Shown here one piece after another: positions 17,401-24,759 of a DNA stretch of 41,577 nt (position 1 is the first letter of the stretch; every line of letters begins with the position of its first letter). Origin of the DNA: Streptomonospora alba (lineage in GTDB: Bacteria > Actinomycetota > Actinomycetes > Streptosporangiales > Streptosporangiaceae); assembly GCF_000826685.1 (NCBI RefSeq), contig NZ_JROO01000065.1:1-41577 (forward strand), written 5' to 3'. Under the pieces are notes generated by a model. The model searched no databases. It was not told the origin of the DNA and saw only the letters and a program-made list of their open reading frames with translations. Position numbers and translations under genes: made by a program.

Positions 17401-17875
17401 GGGTGTGCAGGGCGGGCCGGAGCCGCTCGGGCCACATCTCGGCGCCGTCGAAGGCTTCGCCGGCCAGCAGCTCGCGGACCTCCATCAGCTGCTCCGGACC
17501 GGAGAGCAGCCGCGGCGGGTGGTCGCCCAGGCGCCCGAACTCCCGGCGGATCAGCGCATAGGCGTAGCTGTGGAACGTCAGCGCCAGCGGCTCGCGCGTG
17601 GTGCGGCGCAGACGTGCGGTGATGCGCTCGCGCAGCTCCTGGGCGGCCTTGCGGCTGAATGTGAGCACGAGGATCCGGGCGGGGTCGACGCCGCGGTTCT
17701 CGATGCGGTCCACCACCGCCTCGACGATGGTGGTGGTCTTGCCCGTGCCCGGCCCGGCCAGCACCAGCAGCGGACCGCCCGCGTGCGCGACGACCCGGCG
17801 CTGGTTCTCGTCCAGGCTCGGGGGCGGCGTCTGGGCATGCACACGTCGCACAAGACGGTACGGGGAGGATCTCAC
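14417..17875 (-). CDS. adnA: AdnA-type helicase-nuclease subunit
   Basis: A 1152-residue partner of AdnB. The motor domain has GPGTGKT (41-47), VVFVDEYQDTD, GDPDQSVYGFRGAD, LTAHRAKGLEWD and YVACTRAR. The C-terminal nuclease has LGSIVHA, GRVDRLEKD, VVDIKTGN and QLGVYQLAV. Four cysteines frame the nuclease, one in TTCELRW and three in CDSCAVRSSC near the end, the pattern of the AddB-type iron-sulfur fold. A low-complexity Gly/Asp/Ala insert of roughly 95 residues (DNA about 16130-16420) interrupts motor domain 2. The start is uncertain: GTG at 17875 is chosen, TTG at 17905 is an alternative, and neither has a strong ribosome site. It is the first gene of the adnA-adnB operon. Confidence 0.92.
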   Translation of the reverse strand: MRSSPYRLVRRVHAQTPPPSLDENQRRVVAHAGGPLLVLAGPGTGKTTTIVEAVVDRIENRGVDPARILVLTFSRKAAQELRERITARLRRTTREPLALTFHSYAYALIRREFGRLGDHPPRLLSGPEQLMEVRELLAGEAFDGAEMWPERLRPALHTRGFAEELRDFLMRAQERGIDSADLDRLGREHRRDDWVAVGDFLDRYTGRFDVAPAPTFNYAELVRVAANLLDDPEVQARERAAREVVFVDEYQDTDPAQEELLHALAGEGRDLVAVGDPDQSVYGFRGADVRNILEFPERFPKIGGESAPVVALRTCRRSGSGLLDASRGVARRLPAAPAAGGGSVNAHRALEPADSAPEGAARVLLAESTAQEAAVVADILRRAHLIDGVPWSDMAVLVRSASRQMPTLRRALSAAGVPVAVGGDEMPLAVEPIVRAMLLLIRCALRPETIDEAAAHELLTSQFGEADTVRLRRLARALRRLDLDYRAAQRRTGEHGGEDAAGSGGGEPAAALAAEQHTPGDRGGPGEGADAASGRDDGGDAAESADTSASRDGADALDGDGTSPGPLGEAPHGRTRGNRPSSALLADALRDPRELTLVDPDVAAPAQRIAGYLRLVRDRAAAGASAEDVLWEVWQAGGLSDRLLRASQAGGRRGAAADRDLDAVVALFESAARYCDRLPPGLPLGFLEDLEAQEIPADSLAERAPEGEAVRILTAHRAKGLEWDLTVVAGVHEGDWPDLRLRGSLLGVEQLVDSSTGFGASAAGAGPAAAGAAGAAAASKLLDEERRLFYVACTRARRHLVVTAVGGDDTEERPSRFLAELGLGEPERVSTGRRWLSLPALVADLRSVVTDPQRSHPVRRAAAAHLARLADEGVRGADPAEWYALTTVSDDRPLVDESDDGGIRVSPSQVERFTTCELRWLLENAAGASSMEVTSALGSIVHAVAVLVADGAGMEDIRRRMDDIWSELDFGGPWFAGKERERADEMVRKLIAWHESGERELVVTEEGFKVDIGGIEITGRVDRLEKDAQGRAVVVDIKTGNSKPKDAELARHPQLGVYQLAVLKSAFAQLGLAEPGGAELVQVGTRASFKSGARTQAQAPLGEDPDPQWSQELVRGVAEGMSGARFQAMRNEFCDSCAVRSSCPAHDEGKRL

Positions 17876-18004
17876 CCCACCCAGTTCACCAGACCCCCAT
17901 GACAATCCGGGGCGCTCTCCGCTATCACCTGGGTCACCCGTCGCGGAGCGGCGCGGCCGGAGGCCCCGCCGGCAGGCCCTTCGCCGCGACCGCGATCGGG
18001 GCCG

Positions 18005-19387
18005 TCAGTCGAACAGGTGCACGCCGCACTCGGGCCACTGGCCCTGCCAGTTGCCGCCGACCATGTCGTAGAGCTTCTGCGCGCGCATGGTCTGCTCGCT
18101 GGCGCTGGCCTCGGCCGGGTTTCCGGAGCCGCCGGCGGACTGCCAGGTGGCCATGGAGAACTGGTAGAGCCCGTAGTAGCCGCCGGCCGAGTTGACCGCG
18201 GTGGGGTCGCCGCCCGACTCGCACTCGGCCAGCGCCGACCAGTTGAGGCTGGAGGCCTCGGCGGAGGAGTCGATCTCGGGCTCGGGCTCCTTGGTCCCGA
18301 TCTCGGTGATCCCCTTGGTCGGCTTCTCGACGACCTTCTCCTTGAGGACGTGCTCGGTCTCCACGCCCTCCTTCATGATCGTGGCGGTGGTGACCTCTTT
18401 GACGCCGTCCTCGGGCTCCTGCACCACCTTCTCCTCGCCCTCGGGCAGGTCCGGGTTCTCCCGCTCCTCGACCTCCGCCTCGACCGGGACCTCCTCGGTC
18501 TCGGGCTCGGAGAGCAACTGGGTGACGTCGATGACCATGCCGTCGGTGGGCTCGGCGCCCGCCTTGGGCTCGACGACGTCGTGCTCGCCCAGGGTGACGC
18601 CGTTGTCCTCGAGGACCTCCTCGACGGTGCCGGCGGTGGTGGCGGTCTCGATGCGGACCCGGTCGCGCAGGATGACGACCCGGCGTGCGGCCGTGGCCTC
18701 GACCTCCAGTCCGGCCTGGGGGACCGCCTTGTCGGGTTCGACCGACAGCTTCATCGACTCCGGACTCATGCCGATCTGGTTCATCGCCTCCCCCACGGTC
18801 AGGGCGGTGACCCAGTGCGTCTGGGACTCGCCGTCGACCGTCAGGGTCAGCTCGCGCCCGGAACGCACCAGCACGCTGTCGCCCTGGCCCAGTTCGGTGC
18901 CGAGCGAGGGTGCGACGGCGTCGTGCTCGCCCAGGGCGACGCCCGCTGAGTCGAGTACGTCCTGCACCGTGGCGCCGTAGGTGTGCACCGTGCTGCGCTC
19001 GCCGTCGACGCTGAGGGTGATGCGCTGATCCATGGCGAAGGCGGTGCCGCCGGCCACGAGCAGCAGCACCGCCGCCACCGCGCCGATCACAACACCGCGG
19101 GACCGCAGCCCGCGTGGAAGCGCGAAGCGGCGGGCGCGCCCGCCGGACGCGCCGTCCGAACCCCCGCCGTCGGCGGGAACGGCGGCCATGGCGGCCGTCT
19201 GGCCGTACTCGCCGCCGGGATGTCCAGGGCCCGCGGGACCGCCCGCGGGCGCACCCGCGCCGGAGTAGGCGGCGGTTCGGGGACCGGCGGCGCCGCTCTC
19301 GCGGGCGCCGCGCCGACCGGAGGCGCCCGGCTTGCTCAGTGCCCTGCGGCTGCCGCGGTGGGAACGGCGATTCGACGGACTACGCAC
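18005..19387 (-). CDS. rpfB: Resuscitation-promoting factor, RpfB-like
   Basis: A 460-residue surface lytic transglycosylase. A Gly/Ala-rich cytoplasmic tail (about 97 residues) precedes one membrane helix (99-118). Outside are three DUF348 repeats (about 122-160, 180-220, 237-275), a glutamate-rich G5 domain (about 292-368) and an Rpf/lysozyme-like domain (381-460). The catalytic Glu390 is in CESGG, and Cys389 and Cys454 probably form a disulfide. Rpf enzymes cleave peptidoglycan and wake dormant cells or spores. The GTG at 19387 is the best start but has only a weak ribosome site. In many actinobacteria rpfB is followed by ksgA; here it is followed by adnAB. No c-di-AMP riboswitch was recognised upstream. 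Confidence 0.9.
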   Translation of the reverse strand: MRSPSNRRSHRGSRRALSKPGASGRRGARESGAAGPRTAAYSGAGAPAGGPAGPGHPGGEYGQTAAMAAVPADGGGSDGASGGRARRFALPRGLRSRGVVIGAVAAVLLLVAGGTAFAMDQRITLSVDGERSTVHTYGATVQDVLDSAGVALGEHDAVAPSLGTELGQGDSVLVRSGRELTLTVDGESQTHWVTALTVGEAMNQIGMSPESMKLSVEPDKAVPQAGLEVEATAARRVVILRDRVRIETATTAGTVEEVLEDNGVTLGEHDVVEPKAGAEPTDGMVIDVTQLLSEPETEEVPVEAEVEERENPDLPEGEEKVVQEPEDGVKEVTTATIMKEGVETEHVLKEKVVEKPTKGITEIGTKEPEPEIDSSAEASSLNWSALAECESGGDPTAVNSAGGYYGLYQFSMATWQSAGGSGNPAEASASEQTMRAQKLYDMVGGNWQGQWPECGVHLFD

Positions 19388-19813
19388 GTTGGTCTCGACC
19401 TTCGCGATCGCGCACGGACGGGAGGGGTGGTCTTCAGGACGCGAGCGGGCCGGAGGAGCGGGAGGTCCCCGGCGCACGGCTCACAGCGGGTCGGGGGCGG
19501 CTGCGCCTCGCCCGACCACGGGCTGCTGGAGAAAGTATCACACAGCTACAGACCCGCTTTGCTCTTGACCGAATCTCGGGGCGGGCCTGGCGCGATCGGT
19601 CCCGCCCGTGCTGGTGAGGGGCCGTGGCCGCCGCCCGTGCGGCCGCACGGGCGGCGGTGTCGTGCACTCTCTCCGTCCGCGGCGGCCGGGCTCGCGGCCG
19701 CGGGGGTTCCACGGCGCCGCATGGCCGGTGGCGCCGGAACGCGGCGCCCCTACAGAATGGCCCGTGAAACCGAACGGCGTTCGCGTCACGTCCGAAACCC
19801 AGGAAGGTCGCCC
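19388..19813. other. 426-bp divergent intergenic region between rpf and the racemase gene
   Basis: No gene is supported. The stretch contains the 30-bp perfect palindrome at 19628-19657. On the minus strand it holds an AT-richer patch around 19530-19570 (TGTGTGATACTTTC) that may include the rpf promoter. Confidence 0.6.
19628..19657. repeat. 30-bp perfect GC palindrome between rpf and the racemase gene
   Basis: CCGCCGCCCGTGCGG (19628-19642) is followed directly by its exact reverse complement (19643-19657). It lies between divergent genes, where a terminator is not expected. The arm core CGCCCGTGCGG / CCGCACGGGCGGCG recurs in the hairpin at 41409-41449. Confidence 0.85.
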
Positions 19814-20920
19814 ATGGGTCCGCTGCACGGAATCCGGGTCGTGGAATTCGCCGGGATCGGCCCCGGGCCGATGGCCGCCATGCTGCTCGCCGACCTCGGG
19901 GCGTCGGTGATCCGGCTGGACCGGCCCGCCGCCGCGGAGGCCGCGGCTCAGGGCGCCCGCCCGCACATGAGCGCCGGGCGGCCGGTGATGGGCGCGGACC
20001 TGAAGTCCGAGGACGGCCGGGCCACCGCCCGCGAACTCGTCCACGCGGCCGACGTGCTGCTGGAGGGATTCCGCCCCGGGGTCATGGAGCGGCGCGGCCT
20101 GGGCCCGGACACCTGCCTGGAGCTGAACCCGCGGCTGGTCTACGCCCGCATGACCGGGTGGGGCCAGGACGGCCCGCTGGCGTCGGTCGCCGGACACGAC
20201 ATGAACTACATCTCGCTCAACGGCGCCCTGCACAGCATCGGCCGCCAGGGCGGCCCGCCCGTCCCTCCCGTCAACCTGCTCGGGGACTTCGGCGGCGGCA
20301 CCATGTTCGTGGTCACCGGGATTCTCAGCGCACTGGTGGAACGCCAGTCCTCGGGCCGCGGCCAGGTGGTCGACGCGGCCATGGTCGACGGCAGCGCGCT
20401 GCTGATGTCCATGGTCTACGAGGACCGCGAGCGCGGTGCGTGGTACGACGAGCGCGGCACCAACTACCTGGACACCGGCGCCCCCTGGTACGACGTCTAC
20501 GAGTGCGCCGACGGCCGCCACGTCTCCGTGGGCTGCATCGAGCCGCAGTTCTACGCCGCCTTCCTCGAAGGCCTGGGGCTGTCCGGCGCCGACCTGCCCG
20601 ACCAGTGGGACCGGGAGAACTGGCCGGTACTGCGCGAGCGCTTCGCCGAGGTACTGCGCACCCGGTCCCGCGATGCGTGGGCGGAGGTCTTCGGCGACAC
20701 CGAGGCCTGCGTCCAGCCCGTCCTGTCGATGGCCGAGGCCCCCGACCACCCGCACGTGCGCGCCCGGGGATCGGTGGTGCACAAGGACGGCCGCCTCTAC
20801 CCGGGACCGGCGCCCCGCTTCGACCGGACCCCGGGCCGCGCCACCCGCGACCCCGAGTTCCCCCGGCCCTCGCTGGAGGAGACCCTGGCCGAGTGGGGAC
20901 TGGACACCGGCGCGACCTAG
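19814..20920 (+). CDS. mcr: Alpha-methylacyl-CoA racemase (CaiB/BaiF class III CoA-transferase family)
   Basis: A 368-residue enzyme that epimerises (2R)- and (2S)-2-methylacyl-CoA so that branched chains can enter beta-oxidation (family knowledge). The three catalytic residues of M. tuberculosis Mcr (His126, Asp156, Glu241) align with His128 in GHDMNY, Asp158 in GDFGGG and Glu243 in IEPQFY, each offset by exactly two. This supports racemase over CoA-transferase activity, which would use an Asp nucleophile in a different context. AGGAAGG at 19800-19806 supports the ATG. It stands alone on the plus strand between rpf and tatD, a pair that is usually adjacent, and so looks like an insertion into that block. 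Confidence 0.88.
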   Translation: MGPLHGIRVVEFAGIGPGPMAAMLLADLGASVIRLDRPAAAEAAAQGARPHMSAGRPVMGADLKSEDGRATARELVHAADVLLEGFRPGVMERRGLGPDTCLELNPRLVYARMTGWGQDGPLASVAGHDMNYISLNGALHSIGRQGGPPVPPVNLLGDFGGGTMFVVTGILSALVERQSSGRGQVVDAAMVDGSALLMSMVYEDRERGAWYDERGTNYLDTGAPWYDVYECADGRHVSVGCIEPQFYAAFLEGLGLSGADLPDQWDRENWPVLRERFAEVLRTRSRDAWAEVFGDTEACVQPVLSMAEAPDHPHVRARGSVVHKDGRLYPGPAPRFDRTPGRATRDPEFPRPSLEETLAEWGLDTGAT

Positions 20921-20954
20921 CACCGCCGGCCCGGTCCCGAACTTGCGCATCAGC

Positions 20955-21015
20955 GTTGATCTTGTACCCACGGTCATTGTGAGCGATCACAGGTGACCGT
21001 AGGTACAAGATCAAC
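20955..21015. repeat. 61-bp palindromic repeat, copy 2
   Basis: It matches copy 1 (7204-7264) at 57 of 61 positions. The arms pair over 22 bp with a single C/A mismatch, then continue past one bulge to the same TGTGA-GCGA-TCACA cap. Here it lies exactly between two convergent genes (racemase stop 20920, tatD stop 21048), where a bidirectional terminator would be expected. Confidence 0.9.
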
Positions 21016-21047
21016 GGGGAGGGAACGGGGAGGGAGAGGACCGTCTC

Positions 21048-21971
21048 CTAGTCGAGGCCGAATGCGCGGCGTCCATTGGCGGCGACCGCCGCCGCCAGGT
21101 CGTCCTCGGCCATGCCCTTGGCCTCCGCCAGCGCACGCAGGGTGTAGGGGACCAGGTAGGGCGCGTTGGGCCGGCCACGGTAGGGCTTGGGAGTCAGGAA
21201 CGGGGCGTCGGTCTCGACCAGCACCAGCTCGGGCGGCGCGAGAGCGGCGGCTTCACGCAGCTGGTCGGCGCTGGCGAAGGTGACGTTGCCGGCGAAGCTC
21301 ATGAAGTAGCCGTTGTCGGCGCAGATCTTGGCCATCGCGGCGTCGCCGGAGAAGCAGTGGAAGATCACCGCCTCGGGCGCACCCTCCTCGGCGAGGACGG
21401 CCAGCACGTCGTCGTGGGCGTCGCGGTCGTGGATCATCAGCGCCCTGCCGTGCCGCTTGGCGAGGGCGATGTGCCGGCGGAACGAGTCCTGCTGGGCCGC
21501 CCTGCCTTCGTCGCCGGTGCGGTAGTAGTCCAGGCCGGTCTCGCCGACCGCGCGGACCTCGGGCAGGGCCGCCAGCCGATCGATCTCGGCGATCGCCGCG
21601 TCCAACCCGGCCGGGCCGCCCGCCGGCCGGGCCTTGCCGGCCCAGTCGGTGTCGTCGGCCTCGACGCCCGGGGCCCCGTCGCCGTGCACGATGCGCGGAG
21701 CCTCGTTGGGGTGCAGGGCCGCGGCGGCCCACACGCCCGGATGCTCGGCCGCCACCTCGGCCGCCCATTGCGAGGAGGAGACGTCCACGCCGACCTGCAT
21801 CAGCGGGGTGACCCCCACCGCCTCGGCGGCGGCGATGATCTCGTCGACCGCGGGGGTCTGCATGTCCATGTGCGTGTGGCTGTCGCCGACGGCCACACGC
21901 AGCGGCTCCGGAGGTTCCGGCGGCGTCTGCGCGTTCCTGTTGCGCACGGCGCTGCCGCTTCGCTTGCCCAT
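21048..21971 (-). CDS. tatD: TatD-family metal-dependent deoxyribonuclease/hydrolase
   Basis: A 307-residue TIM-barrel hydrolase. Metal ligands are visible in DSHTHMD near the N-terminus, in the catalytic GETGLDYYR, in the His of FHCFSGD and in ETDAPFLTP. The length is longer than E. coli TatD (about 260) because of a basic N-terminal tail and an inserted loop after the ALHPNEAP segment. The start at 21971 was chosen because GGGAG lies 8 nt upstream; the ATG five codons earlier (21986) has no ribosome site. The gene follows metG on the same strand, the conserved metG-tatD-rpf order. TatD proteins are 3'-5' DNases linked to DNA repair or fragmentation; the exact role here is not visible. Confidence 0.92.
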   Translation of the reverse strand: MGKRSGSAVRNRNAQTPPEPPEPLRVAVGDSHTHMDMQTPAVDEIIAAAEAVGVTPLMQVGVDVSSSQWAAEVAAEHPGVWAAAALHPNEAPRIVHGDGAPGVEADDTDWAGKARPAGGPAGLDAAIAEIDRLAALPEVRAVGETGLDYYRTGDEGRAAQQDSFRRHIALAKRHGRALMIHDRDAHDDVLAVLAEEGAPEAVIFHCFSGDAAMAKICADNGYFMSFAGNVTFASADQLREAAALAPPELVLVETDAPFLTPKPYRGRPNAPYLVPYTLRALAEAKGMAEDDLAAAVAANGRRAFGLD

Positions 21972-22228
21972 CGGGGCTTCTCCCATCGCTTGCTCGTCCG
22001 AGAACCGTGCGGGTCCGCCGCGGACCCGCGCTTGTGCCGGCGCTCGCGCCGCCCGTCCGGCGCCCGTCCGGTGCGCGAGGGGAGGCGGACACGGGTGCGG
22101 CGGGCCGCCGCTGGGGCGACCCGCCGGTGTCCGCTGGGTCCGCGCGACCGGGCGCGCCGACCCGCGGCCGCGCTCCTATCGTGCAGTGCGCGCCGGCGCG
22201 TGCGCCGCTCGCGCGAGGCCGCCGATCG

Positions 22229-24049
22229 CTATTCGACGGCCTCCTGCTCCAGGCGGGCGACCTCCTCGTCGGCCACGCTGGGGTCGAGTTTGGTGAACAG
22301 CGGCGTCGGCGCCGACAGCGGGGTGCCCGGTCGGAGGGGCACCGACGCCCATACCGCCTCGCTGTCACCGTAGTCGCCGGTGATGATCGGGTACTCGCTG
22401 GTCTCGGTGTCGCCCCCGATGGTGTCGGTGGCGGCTTCGATACACGGCATCGCCGACCACGTCCCGGTCCCCCCGAGCATGGCGTAGACCTTGTTGGAGG
22501 AGTCCGGAAGGAACGGCGTCATCAGCGTCTTGGCGTCGCTGACCAGTTGCAGCGCGACGTGCAGCACGGTCCGCATCCGGTCGGAGTCGGTCTTGCGCAG
22601 CGCCCAGGGCGCGTGCTCGGAGATGTACTTGTTGGCCTCGGCGACGGTGCGCATCGTCTCCTGCAGGCCCGCCTTGAACCGGGAGTGGTTCAGGTGCTCG
22701 CCCACCGTGTCGAAGGCGGCGGCGGAGTCGGCCAGGACGCGGCGGTCCTCGTCGGTGAGCTCGCCGGCTTCGGGGATCTCGCCGAGGTACTTGGCGGCCA
22801 TGGAGATCGACCGGTTGACGAGATTGCCCCAGGTGGCGACCAGCTCGTCGTTGTTGCGGCGGACGAACTCGGCCCAGGTGAAGTCGGTGTCCTGGGTCTC
22901 GGGCCCCGCCGCGATGATGTAGTAGCGCAGCGCATCGGCGGAGTAGCGCTCCAGGAAGTCGCGGACGTAGACGGCCACACGCCGCGACGAGGAGAACTTG
23001 CGCCCCTCCATCGTGAGGAACTCGCTGGAGACCACCTCGGTCGGCAGGTTCAGCGCGCCCATCGAGCCGGGATCGCCGCCGCGGTCGCCCTGACCGCTGT
23101 AGCCCATGAGCATCGCCGGCCAGATCTCGGAGTGGAAGACGATGTTGTCCTTGCCCATGAAGTAGTAGCCCTCGGACGCGGGCTCCTGCCACCAGCGGCG
23201 CCAGGCCTCGGGGTCTCCGGTGCGCCGGGCCCACTCCACCGACGCCGAGAGGTAGCCGATGACCGCGTCGAACCACACGTACAGCCGCTTGTTGGGGTTG
23301 TCGCGCCAGCTCTCCAGCGGGATCGGCACGCCCCAGTTGAGATCGCGGGTGACCGCGCGCGGCTGGAGGCCCTCGAGCAGGTTCAGCGAGAACTTCAGCA
23401 CGTTGGGCCGCCACTGGCCGCTCTTGGACTGCAGCCAGGTGCCCAGCGCCTCGGCGAACGCCGGAAGGTCGAGCATGAAGTGCTCGGTGTCGACGAACTC
23501 GGGGACCTCGCCGTTGACCTTGGAGCGCGGCTCGATCAGATCGATCGGGTCGAGCTGGTTGCCGCAGTTGTCGCACTGGTCGCCGCGCGCGTTGCCGTAG
23601 CCGCAGATGGGGCAGGTGCCCTCGATGTAGCGGTCGGGCAGGGTGCGCCCCGTCGACGGCGACATGGCGCCCTTGGTGGTGTGGGTGAAGATGTAGCCGT
23701 TCTCGTAGAGCCCGGTGAACAACTCCTGGGCGACGGCGTAGTGGTTGCCGGTGGTCGTACGCGTGAACAGGTCGTAGGACAGCCCGAGCGCGACCAGGTC
23801 CTCGACGATCACCCTGTTGTAGCGGTCGGCGAGTTCGCGCGGGGTGACGCCCTCCTGGTCGGCCAGGACCAGCACCGGCGTACCGTGCTCGTCGGTGCCG
23901 CTGACCATCAGGACCTCGTGCCCGGACATTCGCTGGAAGCGCGCGAAGACGTCGGAGGGGACACCGAATCCGGATACGTGCCCGATGTGGCGGGGGCCGT
24001 TGGCGTAAGGCCAGGCCACCGCGGTCAGGATGTGGCGTTTCGACGACAT
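22229..24049 (-). CDS. metG: Methionyl-tRNA synthetase
   Basis: A 606-residue class I aminoacyl-tRNA synthetase charging tRNA-Met. The HIGH motif is at residues 21-24 (PRHIGHVSG). The zinc knuckle has CPIC...CDNC, and the KMSKS-type loop is KFSSSR in a [13 protein letters not shown] context, as in many actinobacterial and eukaryotic-like MetRS. The anticodon-binding helical domain is complete, and no C-terminal tRNA-binding dimerisation domain is attached. There is no Shine-Dalgarno before the ATG. A TATAGG box ends 8 nt upstream of it, so the mRNA may be leaderless or nearly so. It leads the metG-tatD block. Confidence 0.97.
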   Translation of the reverse strand: MSSKRHILTAVAWPYANGPRHIGHVSGFGVPSDVFARFQRMSGHEVLMVSGTDEHGTPVLVLADQEGVTPRELADRYNRVIVEDLVALGLSYDLFTRTTTGNHYAVAQELFTGLYENGYIFTHTTKGAMSPSTGRTLPDRYIEGTCPICGYGNARGDQCDNCGNQLDPIDLIEPRSKVNGEVPEFVDTEHFMLDLPAFAEALGTWLQSKSGQWRPNVLKFSLNLLEGLQPRAVTRDLNWGVPIPLESWRDNPNKRLYVWFDAVIGYLSASVEWARRTGDPEAWRRWWQEPASEGYYFMGKDNIVFHSEIWPAMLMGYSGQGDRGGDPGSMGALNLPTEVVSSEFLTMEGRKFSSSRRVAVYVRDFLERYSADALRYYIIAAGPETQDTDFTWAEFVRRNNDELVATWGNLVNRSISMAAKYLGEIPEAGELTDEDRRVLADSAAAFDTVGEHLNHSRFKAGLQETMRTVAEANKYISEHAPWALRKTDSDRMRTVLHVALQLVSDAKTLMTPFLPDSSNKVYAMLGGTGTWSAMPCIEAATDTIGGDTETSEYPIITGDYGDSEAVWASVPLRPGTPLSAPTPLFTKLDPSVADEEVARLEQEAVE

Positions 24050-24057
24050 GCCACAAC

Positions 24058-24078
24058 CCTATAAGGGGCCGCGGCCCC
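24058..24078 (-). promoter_or_regulatory. Probable metG promoter with palindromic spacer
   Basis: On the minus strand a -10-like TATAGG (24063-24058) lies 8 nt before the metG ATG. Directly upstream, between -10 and -35 positions, is the perfect 14-bp palindrome GGGGCCGCGGCCCC (24065-24078), which could be an operator or a chance GC palindrome. Confidence 0.4.
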
Positions 24079-24176
24079 GATTCACCCGCATTCCCGCGGC
24101 CTGTGGACGGCGCCGGCCGCCCTCCACAGCCCCCGGCGCAGGGATCACAGGAGCCTCGCGAATCGGTAGGCTTGGC

Positions 24177-24198
24177 GTCCAGGCTCGTCTGCCTGGAC
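24177..24198 (+). other. Hairpin in the leader of the small secreted-protein gene
   Basis: GTCCAGG (24177-24183) and CCTGGAC (24192-24198) form a perfect 7-bp stem with an 8-nt loop. It lies just after a possible -10 box (TAGGCT, 24167-24172) and about 70 bp before the gene start. Its role is unknown. Confidence 0.3.
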
Positions 24199-24270
24199 GA
24201 CGTGCCCGCCCGGTTCCCTCCCGGGCCCGCGCAGGCGGCCGGACACGCGGCCCCACGTTCGACTAAGGCG

Positions 24271-24687
24271 GTGGTCACCACGGTTTCCCGTGCCCTGGCC
24301 TCGCTAGCGGTGATGGCCCTGCTCCTTATGGGCGCACCGTTGTCGCAGGGCGCCTCCGCGCTGGCCGCCCAGACCGCGCGGCACGCGCCGCTGGCCGTCG
24401 CCACAGCGAACCACGACGATTCCAGCGACGACGACTCCGGCTCCGGCCGGACGCTGGTCGTCGAGCGCGACTCCGGCGCCGTCGCCGTCGCACTGCCCGG
24501 CTGGAGCTCCGAACACCGCCCGCCGGTGCGCGACCTGTCCGAGGTCTACAGCCCGGCGCTGCCGTGGCTGGCCGACCTCGGCGCCCGGGTACTGATACCG
24601 GCGCCCGAATCGGTCGGCATCCCGCATCTCGACGACGCGTTCGCGCTGCCGTTCGGCCGCGCGCCACCGCTCACCCGAGGCATGTGA
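24271..24687 (+). CDS. Small secreted protein of unknown function
   Basis: I do not recognise a family. The 138-residue product begins with a good Sec signal (VTTVSRALASLAVMALLLM) ending near ASALA. The mature part opens with an acidic Ser/Asp run (HDDSSDDDSGSG), continues with a mostly soluble region (LVVERDSGAVAVAL, then RDLSEVYSPALPWL) and has no cysteines or further membrane helix. The GTG at 24271 is inferred from the signal peptide and an AAGG just upstream; a longer open frame reaches 24103 but would bury the signal. It lies 72 bp upstream of secDF on the same strand and might be co-transcribed. It is hypothetical but likely real from codon bias and the signal peptide. Confidence 0.6.
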   Translation: MVTTVSRALASLAVMALLLMGAPLSQGASALAAQTARHAPLAVATANHDDSSDDDSGSGRTLVVERDSGAVAVALPGWSSEHRPPVRDLSEVYSPALPWLADLGARVLIPAPESVGIPHLDDAFALPFGRAPPLTRGM

Positions 24688-24759
24688 ACCCGTCCACAGC
24701 CGGCAGTGCGCCCCGCCCTGCCGCAGAGGCCGCATGACCCGTTCGTGAGAGGTAATCCA

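Noticed and set aside
14438-17902. Very long plus-strand open frames antisense to adnA and adnB
   Set aside because: They mirror the real genes in a complementary frame, as expected at this GC content, have Gly/Ala/Arg/Val-biased composition, and show no domains or ribosome sites.
19388-19620. c-di-AMP (ydaO) riboswitch upstream of rpf, common in Streptomyces
   Set aside because: The conserved riboswitch core could not be found on the minus strand. A covariance-model search would be decisive.
19814-20920. Formyl-CoA or carnitine CoA-transferase
   Set aside because: The three racemase residues (His128, Asp158, Glu243) match Mcr at a constant offset, so a CoA-transferase assignment is less likely.
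24050-24110. T-box leader for metG
   Set aside because: The upstream DNA is too short, lacks the T-box and specifier loop, and the mRNA looks leaderless.
24706-24759. GTG at 24706 as secDF start
   Set aside because: TTG at 24760 has GAGAGG at ideal spacing and begins just before the first membrane helix; the upstream 18 residues have no family match.
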